In this document: positions 8,394 through 16,099 of the stretch, one piece after another
How positions within the stretch are numbered: the stretch's first letter is position 1
How the letters are laid out: every line of letters begins with the position of its first letter
Assembly (NCBI GenBank): GCA_003167415.1
Contig: PMTF01000021.1
Location: forward strand, 1 to 52,161
Source: Acidimicrobiaceae bacterium
Lineage (GTDB): Bacteria; Actinomycetota; Acidimicrobiia; Acidimicrobiales; RAAP-2
Direction: 5' to 3'
DNA: 52,161 bases
Program-made: the position numbers and the translations under genes
The notes under the pieces: generated by a model
What the model was told of the DNA's origin: nothing
Seen by the model: the letters and a program-made list of their open reading frames with translations, nothing else
Database searches by the model: none

Positions 8394-8426
8394 CGCCAGT
8401 CGGAGATTTTGCGGGTCGGCACTGAC
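8394..8426 (+). repeat. Type B array repeat (copy B5), 2 nt shorter
   Basis: 33-nt copy. The left end is CGCCAGTCGGAGATTTT. The right end GTCGG-ca-CTGAC has a shortened loop but still pairs. It lies inside the 5-prime open extension of the next gene. Confidence 0.75.
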
Positions 8427-8463
8427 GCCAGTCAAACTTTCCTTCCGTCGAAGATACTGTTCC

Positions 8464-9303
8464 ATGATGGTTGGTCAACCGTTGATGTCATTTCCAGAGT
8501 TGGACTTCGTTCTTCGCGACCACGAAGAACGACTCAGACAGGCATTGGGGGATCTGATCGTTGCGTTCTATTTGCAGGGTTCACTTGCAATAGGTGACTT
8601 CGATCTCACAAGCGATGTCGATTTCATCGTTGTCACGCAAAGGGAGCTGTCTTCAGGAGAGGCCACGATCGCCCAGGCAGTGCATACTGAAACCTATCGA
8701 CAGAACAACCGCTGGGCTAAGCGGCTTGAGTACTCTTTTTTTCCGGTCGATCTATTGAGATCGCCGTCGTCGCCTTTCACAACCGAGGGCGTTTCAGACT
8801 CTGCAAGTCGAGATTTGTGGTACTTCGACAATGGAAGCGAGCGGATCGAGAGATCAGACCACGACAACTCACTCGTCGTGAGATGGACTCTGCGCGAGAA
8901 GGGAGTCGTGCAATTTGGGCCGGAACCTTCGGAATTGATCGAAATTGTACAGCCGAAGGATCTAAGAATTGAAATTCAGCGAACCCTCGTGACTTGGGGC
9001 GATCTGGTCGTCAAGGATCCTGAACCGTACAGAAATCGGTTCTACCAATCGTTCCTCGTTCTCAACTACTGCCGAGGTCTTCTCGACCTGTCCGAGGGAA
9101 GTATTCATTCGAAGATGGCGGGCGTCAAGTGGGCGCGAGAAAATTTGGATCCCGAGTGGACACCACTAATCACGTTCTGTTGGGAAGAACGCCAGGATCC
9201 TGATATCTCCATTACTCAACCTGCCGATGTGGAAGTCTTCGGGCAGACGATCGCGTTCGTTCACCACTCAGTTGGTCGAATGAGGTCTTATCAAGGAGAT
9301 TGA
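8464..9303 (+). CDS. AadA-like nucleotidyltransferase (aminoglycoside adenylyltransferase family)
   Basis: A 279-residue protein with the polymerase-beta-type nucleotidyltransferase motif near its start: FYLQGSLAIGDFDLTSDVDF, with Gly39-Ser40 and the catalytic pair Asp51/Asp53. The C-terminal half is helical and contains YCRGLLDLSEGSIHSKMAGVKWA, typical of the AadA/DUF4111 helper domain. Known relatives adenylate spectinomycin or streptomycin, but many environmental homologues have no tested substrate. Translation probably starts at ATG 8464 (or 8467). The frame extends upstream to 8263, but that part contains repeat B5. It is the only gene between B5 and A6. AadA genes are the classic cargo of integron cassettes, which makes its place here notable. 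Confidence 0.87.
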   Translation: MMVGQPLMSFPELDFVLRDHEERLRQALGDLIVAFYLQGSLAIGDFDLTSDVDFIVVTQRELSSGEATIAQAVHTETYRQNNRWAKRLEYSFFPVDLLRSPSSPFTTEGVSDSASRDLWYFDNGSERIERSDHDNSLVVRWTLREKGVVQFGPEPSELIEIVQPKDLRIEIQRTLVTWGDLVVKDPEPYRNRFYQSFLVLNYCRGLLDLSEGSIHSKMAGVKWARENLDPEWTPLITFCWEERQDPDISITQPADVEVFGQTIAFVHHSVGRMRSYQGD

Positions 9304-9329
9304 CGGCGCTCAGTGCGAGGTCAGATGAG

Positions 9330-9371
9330 TGCCAATGCAAGGTTGCAGAACTGTCGCGTCGGGCCTCCGAC
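9330..9371 (+). repeat. Type A array repeat (copy A6)
   Basis: 42-nt copy, TGCCAATGCAAGGTTGCAG then CGTCGG-gcct-CCGAC. It begins 26 nt after the nucleotidyltransferase stop codon. Confidence 0.9.
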
Positions 9372-9514
9372 ACTCGAACTGAAGCCGCTCGCTCCGTGGA
9401 CGTCGAGAAACCAACGAATGCCGTGAACGACCGAAGCAGACGAAGATAGTCCGCGCCAACGGCGAAGAACGCGCTAAGACCTTTCGAAAATCCTCGTCAA
9501 CCGAGACGTGTCAA

Positions 9515-9817
9515 TCAAGGTTGTTTCGTCGTGAAACTTCGTGACGCATGGACGTCATAATCCATCTCGTAGACCCGCCTGAGATCAGCGATCGCGTTCA
9601 GGGCTCTCTTACCGTGTGGGCTCGCGCACGACTCCCCCTCGTCGCCCTTCACCGGCTCGAACGAATGTAGGACGATCTTTTCCAGAAGCTCGCCCAACGT
9701 CACGCCGTTGAATTCGGCGAGGCCCTTGAGGACCTTCACCAAGCGTTTCTCCATTCGGACACCAAGCTGTACTCGTTCAATATGGACTAGTTCGTTATCC
9801 TCGGTCATGTCGATCAC
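9515..9817 (-). CDS. Ribbon-helix-helix-type small DNA-binding protein
   Basis: A 100-residue protein. The core VQLGVRMEKRLVKVLKGLAEFNGVTLGELLEKIVLHSFE has the one-strand, two-helix spacing of ribbon-helix-helix repressors: a basic strand (RMEKRL), a helix, a GVT turn, then a second helix. Similar proteins are frequent in actinobacteria, alone or as antitoxins; no toxin partner lies beside it. The start could be GTG 9817 (AGGA four nucleotides upstream) or ATG 9808. An imperfect 30-bp palindrome at 9831-9860, just upstream, is a likely operator for self-repression. It is the only gene between A6 and A7. Confidence 0.75.
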   Translation of the reverse strand: MIDMTEDNELVHIERVQLGVRMEKRLVKVLKGLAEFNGVTLGELLEKIVLHSFEPVKGDEGESCASPHGKRALNAIADLRRVYEMDYDVHASRSFTTKQP

Positions 9818-9830
9818 TCTTTCCTGGCCC

Positions 9831-9860
9831 GTTACTCAGGGACCAGGGTCCCATGGTAAC
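9831..9860. promoter_or_regulatory. Imperfect 30-bp palindrome, candidate operator of the RHH gene
   Basis: Outer arms GTTAC/GTAAC and inner arms GGGACC/GGTCCC surround a 2-nt centre (AG), with a 3-nt mismatch between the arm pairs. It ends 14 nt upstream of the reverse-strand RHH start codon, where an operator would block transcription. No U-tract follows, so a terminator is unlikely. Confidence 0.5.
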
Positions 9861-10033
9861 ATGACTCGTATTTTGAGGGATGGGGTCAGGTTCATTCAGA
9901 GCGATTTCGTGGTTCTTCGACCAAATGCCGTTGATTCTTTATGGAGCTAGGAGGCTGCGGGAATGCGGCCGATGCGTTGCGTTTGGCGCGATGCTTCTCG
10001 AAAACTGACATTGTCATTTCTCACATTGAGAGT

Positions 10034-10075
10034 CGCCAGTGGATGGTGGCATTTCTGTGGCGTCGGGCCTCCGAT
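10034..10075 (+). repeat. Type A array repeat (copy A7)
   Basis: 42-nt copy in which TTG/TCA positions read TGG/TGG (GGTGGCATTTCTGTGGCG). CGCCA can therefore pair with either downstream TGGC. The right hairpin is GTCGG-gcct-CCGAT with a wobble. Confidence 0.9.
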
Positions 10076-10092
10076 ACGAAGGTTGCATGCAC

Positions 10093-10566
10093 TCACGTCT
10101 CGTCAATGTTGATGATTGCATCAGGCCAAACACCGTGGTACTTGGCGACGAGTTGCGCAACGGCCGACGGGTGAATTGCTCCTACTTTGAGTTCATCGAG
10201 TCCGATCCAAACCGCACTGTAGGTGCCCCGGTTCGCGCCTTTAGTTTCGGGACCAACGAGTCGGATATCGTCAGCGCTCACCGTAGCGTCGAAGTACCAC
10301 TGACGTTTGATCGCCCCATTTTCATCTCGATGGTCGATGCAAACGCGGAGGGTACCCAATTCGACCGGTAGCCCAAGTTCTTCTTCTGCTTCACGCTGCG
10401 CCGCATCAGCGACAGTCTCGCCCGGCTCCACACCGCCGCCGGGTATGACCCAGTAGCGTCGACCCTGCCACAGGCGCTCTATTAGGGCTAGTCGACTACC
10501 TCGGATTATTATTACGCCGGCCCGCTCAATCGTCACGCTTCCAATAATGGCTCCAGAATGCGCCAT
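10093..10566 (-). CDS. Nudix hydrolase
   Basis: A 157-residue protein with a complete Nudix box at residues 44-66 (G-x5-E-x7-REAEEELGL), including Glu59, Glu62 and Glu63 for Mg binding. These enzymes hydrolyse nucleoside diphosphates linked to another group; the substrate is not readable here. The start is uncertain. ATG 10564-10566 lies inside repeat A8, so if it is used the repeat supplies the start codon. GTG 10536 (10 residues in) is an alternative that leaves the fold intact. It is the only gene between A7 and A8 and runs against the repeat direction. Confidence 0.88.
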   Translation of the reverse strand: MAHSGAIIGSVTIERAGVIIIRGSRLALIERLWQGRRYWVIPGGGVEPGETVADAAQREAEEELGLPVELGTLRVCIDHRDENGAIKRQWYFDATVSADDIRLVGPETKGANRGTYSAVWIGLDELKVGAIHPSAVAQLVAKYHGVWPDAIINIDET

Positions 10567-10602
10567 TGGAAGGTTGCAGAACTGTTACGTCGGGCCTCTG
10601 AC
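10561..10602 (+). repeat. Type A array repeat (copy A8), overlapping the Nudix start codon
   Basis: 42-nt copy, CGCCATTGGAAGGTTGCAG then CGTCGG-gcct-CTGAC with one wobble. Its first six bases overlap the reverse-strand ATG of the Nudix gene. Confidence 0.88.
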
Positions 10603-10621
10603 ACTCGGAGGATCGGCATTG

Positions 10622-11173
10622 ATGCAGCTCGTCGCCTCACCTTGTCGTGAGAACATAGCGGTTGTGAAGCGCGTCGCAGTGGTTGGATCAGGTGGAGCAG
10701 GAAAGACTACGTTCGCCAACGAACTCTCTCGTCGCACGGGCCTGCCCGTAGTGCATCTTGATCATCTCTATTGGAAGCCGGGATGGGTGGAGACATCAAA
10801 AGACGAGTGGAGAGTGGTCCAGGACAAACGATTGAACGCCGAAGAGTGGATCGTGGATGGAAACTACTCAGGTACGTTCGATATCCGTTTCCGAAGGGCG
10901 GACACGATCATTGTCCTCGCACCTTCTAGATCGAGATGTATTTCGCGCGTTCTCAGGCGGACGCTCGTAAATCACGGACGTTCTGTCCAGGCAGAAGGAT
11001 GCCCGGAGCGAATTGACTGGAAGTTCTTGAAGTGGGTGTGGCGATACCCGAAAAACAGCCGCCCCCTCTTGGAGGTCGCTATCCGAGAGCACGGTGGCGC
11101 GTCGAGACTGATCGAACTGAGGACACCGCGTGAAGTGGCAAAATTCTGCGAAAGTTTCGGGGCAGCGAGTTGA
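10622..11173 (+). CDS. P-loop kinase of the FlaR/topology-modulation (adenylate-kinase-like) type
   Basis: A 183-residue protein with Walker A VGSGGAGKTTFANELSRR (residues 21-38). The next segment, LPVVHLDHLYWKPGW, is the signature of the so-called topology modulation or FlaR family of small nucleoside-kinase-like ATPases. Later motifs are EEWIVDGNYSGTFDIRF and ADTIIVLAPSRSRCISRVLRR, the latter resembling a lid arginine region. It probably phosphorylates a small molecule in the cytoplasm; the substrate is unknown. ATG 10622 is assumed, and GTG 10664 directly before VKRVAVVG is possible. The frame is open upstream into repeat A8, which is discounted. It is the only gene between A8 and A9. Confidence 0.83.
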   Translation: MQLVASPCRENIAVVKRVAVVGSGGAGKTTFANELSRRTGLPVVHLDHLYWKPGWVETSKDEWRVVQDKRLNAEEWIVDGNYSGTFDIRFRRADTIIVLAPSRSRCISRVLRRTLVNHGRSVQAEGCPERIDWKFLKWVWRYPKNSRPLLEVAIREHGGASRLIELRTPREVAKFCESFGAAS

Positions 11174-11316
11174 GTTGACGATTAATCGCTCAGAGTTTGG
11201 CACGATCGAAAGGGTCTCTGACTCCAGTCACGAAATCGCTGGTTGAAGCCTCCAGCGATCGGTAGCTGACCTGCTGCATTCCACCCCCGAGCGAAACCAA
11301 CACGACCTAGCTCAAG

Positions 11317-11358
11317 CGCCAGTGCAAGGTTGCACTTCTGTTACGTCGGGCCTCCGAA
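11317..11358 (+). repeat. Type A array repeat (copy A9)
   Basis: 42-nt copy. The left hairpin is perfect (AGTGCAA-gg-TTGCACT) and the right stem GTCGG/CCGAA has lost its last pair. Confidence 0.9.
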
Positions 11359-11391
11359 ACCAGCAGCTTGGCCCGTCGTGGCACCTGTAAA

Positions 11392-11988
11392 TCAAAACAG
11401 ATCGTGCGTCTTTTGGTTTCCCAGGACGGCCTGGTGTATTTGGCGAGCGAGTACATCCGGCGGGGTCGCCGTCGTGTCGAGAAAGAGGTCATAGGTCATC
11501 TCGTTGTGCACGACTGCGAACGTCCCCGATGCGAATCCGAGAAAGCGATCACCGCGAGCAGTTTCGCGTCGGATGAGTTCGTCAAAGTCACAATTCACTC
11601 CGATCCAAAATGCGTCGACAAGCGTGCCCTTCGCCTGCTCTCGAATCATCGCGTCAAGGATCACGTGGTCAATGACCAGATCAATACCGTCTCTCCTCAT
11701 ATCGGCCCAGAACCTATGAGCGAGTCGCGTTACTGTGTGGAACTCGTGGTCATATTCAGGTATCCAGCTGGGCGCCGGACCATCCCCCTGTACGATGCGC
11801 ATTCCCGACTCAGACGCCGGGGAACCGTCGTCGCCTGGGAACGTGACGTGGGAGTCTGGCCACCCCCCAATGAACACATCGAGGCCAGAGGCGAACAGAG
11901 GACGGGGCCAGAGATCTTGGAGCGCCGAGATGATTGACGACTTCCCTGAACTGCTTGGCCCGTTGAGCACAATGAGTGACGCCGACAT
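11392..11988 (-). CDS. Chloramphenicol phosphotransferase (CPT)-like P-loop kinase
   Basis: A 198-residue protein that begins SASLIVLNGPSSSGKSS, the Walker A form typical of the CPT family (LNGPSSxGKS), followed by ALQDLWPRPLFASGLDVFIGG, in which Asp36 matches the catalytic base of the Streptomyces venezuelae enzyme. That enzyme phosphorylates chloramphenicol in its producer, but most homologues have unknown substrates. ATG 11988 is chosen because the longer frame (to 12087) crosses repeat A10. It is the only gene between A9 and A10 and runs against the repeats. Confidence 0.83.
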   Translation of the reverse strand: MSASLIVLNGPSSSGKSSIISALQDLWPRPLFASGLDVFIGGWPDSHVTFPGDDGSPASESGMRIVQGDGPAPSWIPEYDHEFHTVTRLAHRFWADMRRDGIDLVIDHVILDAMIREQAKGTLVDAFWIGVNCDFDELIRRETARGDRFLGFASGTFAVVHNEMTYDLFLDTTATPPDVLARQIHQAVLGNQKTHDLF

Positions 11989-12024
11989 CCTGCGATTCTG
12001 GACGATCGGTCCTCGACTGTCAAC

Positions 12025-12066
12025 CGCCAGTGTGTGGTGGCGGAACGGTGGCGTCGGGCCTCCGAC
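12025..12066 (+). repeat. Type A array repeat (copy A10)
   Basis: 42-nt copy with the TGG variant: CGCCA-8 nt-TGGCG makes a perfect 5-bp left hairpin, replacing the TGCAA/TTGCA stem of other copies. The right hairpin is consensus. Confidence 0.9.
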
Positions 12067-12114
12067 ACCAGTGCCGGGCGTCATCAAACGCGAGCAGGCA
12101 ACTTACTTCCTTGG

Positions 12115-14064
12115 TCAAGGCGATTCTCCCTCCATCCGGTGTGGATTGTCGAACCAGAGCAACAACTCTTCGACGTCGAATGGCTTGGTGAGGTAGCCGG
12201 AGGCACCCATCTCCAAGATCCGCCGGATTTGACCGGGACTGGCGTCGGCACTCACCACCACCGTGGGGATTCTCCTGGTGATTGACTCCGCCCGCAGCCG
12301 CCGCAGGACTTCTTCACCGGACATGTCGGGCAGGTGAAGGTCCAAGAGAATCAAACCGGGCCGAGACGAGGTGATGAGTTCCAGCGCAAGCCCACCCTGC
12401 ATCGCGTGAATCAGGGTGATCCCTTGACGACGGGCCGCCAGTTGCTCCATCAGTCGCACGTTTGCGAGGTTGTCCTCGATGTAGACAACGGTCAACGCCG
12501 CCGAACGACCTGGCACCGCGGCAGTCGCACTCACGGTTCTCGCCTCCGGCGAACCTTGCTCAACGGTTCTCGATTCAACGCCTCCTGCCAGGGGCAGCAG
12601 AACCGTGAAACTGCTGCCGACGCCGGCAGTTGATTCAACTTCAATGCGGCCACCCATCAAGTGGATGAGTCGCTGCGACAGAGCCAAACCGACTCCGGTT
12701 CCCTCCACGGCGGTGGCTTCTTGACCCAGCCGGTCGAAAGGGGTAAACAACCGTTCCAATTCCTCAGAACCGATTCCAATGCCCTTGTCGGAGACGGTAA
12801 TGGCAAACTCGCCGTTGGGCCGAGTGTCACAGGTCAACCTAATCTCACCGTCGTTGCGGTTGTACTTAATCGCGTTCGATACGAAATTCAATAGCACCTG
12901 CTTGAAGCGCTGTCGATCGGCCAGCACGTGGACGTGGCAGACGTCTCCCGTTGGCATTAGCACCGTAAGATTACGAGCCGCGACCAGGGGTACCACGAGA
13001 TCCATCACCTCGTCAATCACGTCCGACACCAACACGGGTTCCGAGGAGAGTGCCAGTTGTCCCGAGTCGATTCCGGAGATGTCCAGCACCTCATTGATCA
13101 GATCCAGCAGGTGCTGCCCGCCTCGAATGATCTGGCGCACGGACTCGTGCTGATTGTCACTCAGATCATCCATCCCCAACAGTTGTGCGAACCCCAGGAT
13201 CGCGTTCATCGGTGTTCGCAACTCGTGGCTCATCCGTGACAGGAACTCGGTCTTGGCCGCATTGGCCCGCTCCGCCTCCGCACGAGCGGACGCCTCGGCT
13301 CGTTGAGCATTCTTCCGAACGGTAATGTCGCTCACCACGATCGCCAGTAGCGGCGGATCTCCCGGCACGGTCGCCACCTGGCTGTACCGAACCCACAGCC
13401 AGCGAACCTCGCCGTCGGGGCGCAGAATTCGGCACTCAAACTCCAGTCGGGAAGAAGTATCAGCCTTCGCCATAGTTTCGCGCAGTTCTGCGACGTCGTC
13501 TGGGTGAATCACGTCAAAGAATATTTCTGGATCGGCAAGAACTTGGTCAGCGGTCAACCCATAGATCTTCTCGACGGCAGGGCTCACGTAAACGTACCGA
13601 ACAGGTGTCAGAGTTCGCAGCATGAATACCTCGTCGATGCAGTTCACCAATTGACGAAATCGCCCCTCGCTCTCTTGCTGCGACATGCGGTTCGCCACCT
13701 CGACGGTTAGGTCATGGACCATCCCGGTGAACATCGGCTTGCCCTCGAAGACAGACTCCTCGACCGAGAGGTGCATTGGAAAGGCAGTGCCGCCCTTTCG
13801 CAGCCCCGTGACCTCTCGATCCACACCAAGGACATGGGCGATATCCGACGCCCAGTATTTGGCCAAGTGGCCGTCGCGCCCACTGTGATCCGGCTCGGGC
13901 ATGAGCATCGACACATTGTGGCCAACGACCTCGCTGGACTTGTAACCAAACAGGCGTTCGGCTATTGGACTGAACGTCTGGATTATGTCATGTGAATCAA
14001 TCGTGATAGTGCCCGCCACCGATGATTCGACTTCTGAATTCAGGTTTTCCGGTGAATGTGTCAC
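12115..14064 (-). CDS. Hybrid sensor histidine kinase, PAS-PAS-HisKA-HATPase-REC, FixL-like first PAS
   Basis: A 649-residue cytoplasmic protein with no membrane segment. Domains: PAS 1 (about 15-120), PAS 2 (about 135-250), a short coiled coil, HisKA with phospho-acceptor His280 (SRMSHELRTP), HATPase with N box (Asn397), G1 (DKGIGI) and G2 (GTGVGL), and a C-terminal receiver with Asp575, Glu530/Asp531 and Lys627. PAS 1 strongly resembles the FixL haem domain (VSMLMPEP, REVTGLRKGGTAFPMHL, FTGMVHDLT). However, at the place of the FixL haem-ligand histidine it has Arg63 (SGRDG), so oxygen sensing through haem is doubtful. No separate output regulator is adjacent. It is the only gene between A10 and B6. 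Confidence 0.92.
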   Translation of the reverse strand: MTHSPENLNSEVESSVAGTITIDSHDIIQTFSPIAERLFGYKSSEVVGHNVSMLMPEPDHSGRDGHLAKYWASDIAHVLGVDREVTGLRKGGTAFPMHLSVEESVFEGKPMFTGMVHDLTVEVANRMSQQESEGRFRQLVNCIDEVFMLRTLTPVRYVYVSPAVEKIYGLTADQVLADPEIFFDVIHPDDVAELRETMAKADTSSRLEFECRILRPDGEVRWLWVRYSQVATVPGDPPLLAIVVSDITVRKNAQRAEASARAEAERANAAKTEFLSRMSHELRTPMNAILGFAQLLGMDDLSDNQHESVRQIIRGGQHLLDLINEVLDISGIDSGQLALSSEPVLVSDVIDEVMDLVVPLVAARNLTVLMPTGDVCHVHVLADRQRFKQVLLNFVSNAIKYNRNDGEIRLTCDTRPNGEFAITVSDKGIGIGSEELERLFTPFDRLGQEATAVEGTGVGLALSQRLIHLMGGRIEVESTAGVGSSFTVLLPLAGGVESRTVEQGSPEARTVSATAAVPGRSAALTVVYIEDNLANVRLMEQLAARRQGITLIHAMQGGLALELITSSRPGLILLDLHLPDMSGEEVLRRLRAESITRRIPTVVVSADASPGQIRRILEMGASGYLTKPFDVEELLLWFDNPHRMEGESP

Positions 14065-14679
14065 TGCTCTCCCGGGAGGGTCAGTTCGGTCCCCTCTTTT
14101 AGGTTAGATGCACGATCGTGCCTTCCTTCGGGATGTTGGGCACAACTTGTGAAAGAACTCCCAAACAGTTGCGATTGAATCAAGAGGGTCTCACTTTCAA
14201 ACCCAGTGGCGTGGAAATATCACTGCTGTGGCCAACCCCCGACGCGTTCGTCGCGATGGCTGGGCGGAAGGTTGAGATCATTAGACGGCTTTCCCATCAA
14301 TGAACGAATTCGAAGATTGCTGTTCGATCGCTTTTATCCGTCCGTCCATTCATTGATTCGCCAGTCGCAGATTGTTGAAGTCGGCCCTCCGACATCTTCA
14401 GCTTTCAGACGGATGTCCAATTCCGTTTCAGGCAACTCGACTTACGGTTATTCTCACCACCTGCACGATGAACCCATCGGGATATATGGTGACTGCGTCA
14501 CCGGGTTCTTGGTGATTGCTAGGAATTCCGCGAAGATCGCTCCATCCCAGAGTTCACTACGATGCCGGAGCCTGACCTCTCAGGAATCGTCGTTCGTAGA
14601 GATGGTGCGGATGTGATATATCCTGCTGTCTAATGGGCTTTCTCACTTTCGGTGATGTGCGGCAACAATTGTTCCCGTC
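14065..14679. other. Intergenic stretch of about 615 nt containing repeat B6
   Basis: Between the divergent kinase and GGDEF genes. Only repeat B6 at 14359-14393 is recognised. Open frames of 61 and 136 residues (14118-14303, 14206-14616) lack family resemblance and ribosome binding sites, and the longer one runs through the repeat. The stretch may hold divergent promoters or a decayed gene. Confidence 0.4.
14359..14393 (+). repeat. Type B array repeat (copy B6)
   Basis: 35-nt copy, CGCCAGTCGCAGATTGTTGAA then a perfect GTCGG-ccct-CCGAC hairpin. Confidence 0.85.
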
Positions 14680-15837
14680 ATGACCGGCGGGGCAGATCCG
14701 CCGTCTTCGACAAACGAGTCGGAGTCGCGAATGAGTGCATCGAGTTACGTTGACGAAGCCGTGCGGACCGCTGAACGAATCGCTCTCGGTAATGCGCTGG
14801 AAGATCGCACCGACGACATTGTCCGCTGGTGTCAGGAAATGTTCGCAAAGCATTCGGGGGCCGCGCTCGAAGAGGTGTCTGTAGCGCAGTCCGGATGGGC
14901 TACCACGTCGCTGGCGGTGCATTCGATCGCCAACTGGCTCAAGAGCGGAGTTTCGGCCAATCATCTTGACCGCGAACGGATTGCCTCGTTGGGAAAAGCG
15001 GCGGCGAGGCGGCGAAGGGCACCCGTGATGCCAGCCCGAACCAACGAAGAACTCGATGCTGACCTCGGAGCGGGTCTCCTCTCGCAAACCGAGTCGCCTT
15101 TGCAGTTGTCGGTCGCTCTCATCACCCGGCTCAACCTCTGGTGGAGCGAAGCGACTCGCGCCGTACTGGCCGAGGAGGCCAGTCGATTGAAGATCAGCGC
15201 CGCCACGCTGGACGAATCGTGCGAAATGGTGGTAAAGAGTTGTCACTCGAGTCTGGTGCGAATGGCGAAGCAGTTCGACGCAGAGTTCAAGTCACTCTAC
15301 GAGCGGCTGTCAAACCTTGCGCTCCACGACTCGCTGACGGGCCTGGTCAATCGCGCCACGTTGATCGAATGGCTCGACCGAGTCATTGCTCGATTGGCGC
15401 GGCAGCCCGGAGGGATAGTCGTGGCCTTCATGGACTTGGACAACTTCAAGGAAGTGAATGATGTATACGGACACGCCTGCGGGGACGATGTGCTCGTCGA
15501 GCTGGCGTCGCGTCTGCTCGCCCAGATGCGCCCCTCGGACATGGTCGCCCGTATCGGCGGTGATGAATTCGTCGCTGTTTTCGGAGACCTGTCTGAACCG
15601 CTAGACGCCGCTCAGAAGCTGGCAGAGCGCTTGCACTCCATCGTCACAGAGCCAGTAATAGTCAATGGAATCGATCTTCACATGACTATCAGCATCGGGA
15701 TCGCCGTCGTTCTGGGACCGGAGTGCCATTCCGATGAGGTCCTCGCCCAGGCCGACGCGGCCATGTACTCGGTGAAGAGAACAGGACTTAACAAGATCAT
15801 CACAGTGGACGGGGGATCACTGAATCGACCTGTTTAG
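14680..15837 (+). CDS. Diguanylate cyclase (GGDEF domain)
   Basis: A 385-residue cytoplasmic protein. The N-terminal 205 residues are helical with no recognised sensor domain. The GGDEF domain begins at LALHDSLTGLVNR and contains MDLDNFKEVND, GHACGDD and the active-site GGDEF at 293-297. RPSD (284-287), five residues before it, forms the product-inhibition I-site, so the enzyme should make cyclic di-GMP and be feedback regulated. No EAL domain is present. The start is uncertain: ATG 14680 or ATG 14731 (preceded by GGAG). It is the only gene between B6 and A11. A second GGDEF protein lies at 21356-22630. Confidence 0.9.
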   Translation: MTGGADPPSSTNESESRMSASSYVDEAVRTAERIALGNALEDRTDDIVRWCQEMFAKHSGAALEEVSVAQSGWATTSLAVHSIANWLKSGVSANHLDRERIASLGKAAARRRRAPVMPARTNEELDADLGAGLLSQTESPLQLSVALITRLNLWWSEATRAVLAEEASRLKISAATLDESCEMVVKSCHSSLVRMAKQFDAEFKSLYERLSNLALHDSLTGLVNRATLIEWLDRVIARLARQPGGIVVAFMDLDNFKEVNDVYGHACGDDVLVELASRLLAQMRPSDMVARIGGDEFVAVFGDLSEPLDAAQKLAERLHSIVTEPVIVNGIDLHMTISIGIAVVLGPECHSDEVLAQADAAMYSVKRTGLNKIITVDGGSLNRPV

Positions 15838-15985
15838 AAGGGGCGATTTGGCACCACTTTTCTACCGAGTGAAGAACACCGCGAATCGTCAATCAATCCG
15901 AATTCACAACTGAGAATCTCATCGTCGATCTCAGAGGACTGATGCGTCGCCACTCCGACACGAGCTCAGCTTCAGTTGTTCAACC

Positions 15986-16026
15986 GCCAATGATAGGTTG
16001 CACTCCTGTCACGTGAACCTCCGACA
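15986..16026 (+). repeat. Type A array repeat (copy A11), 1-nt deletion
   Basis: 41-nt copy. The left arm is CGCCAATGATAGGTTGCAC. The right arm is altered to CACGTGAACCTCCGAC, so the terminal hairpin is weakened. Confidence 0.8.
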
Positions 16027-16099
16027 CTTGGCTGAATTTCGCCTTGAGAGACCTTCCACGTTCACAGCACTACGCAAATGAATGACGCAAAACCGACGT

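Noticed and set aside
9515-9817. Toxin-antitoxin pair at the RHH gene
   Set aside because: No second small gene lies beside it; only an antitoxin-like fold is seen.
14206-14616. 136-residue open frame between the kinase and GGDEF genes
   Set aside because: It passes through repeat B6, has no ribosome binding site and shows no family pattern.
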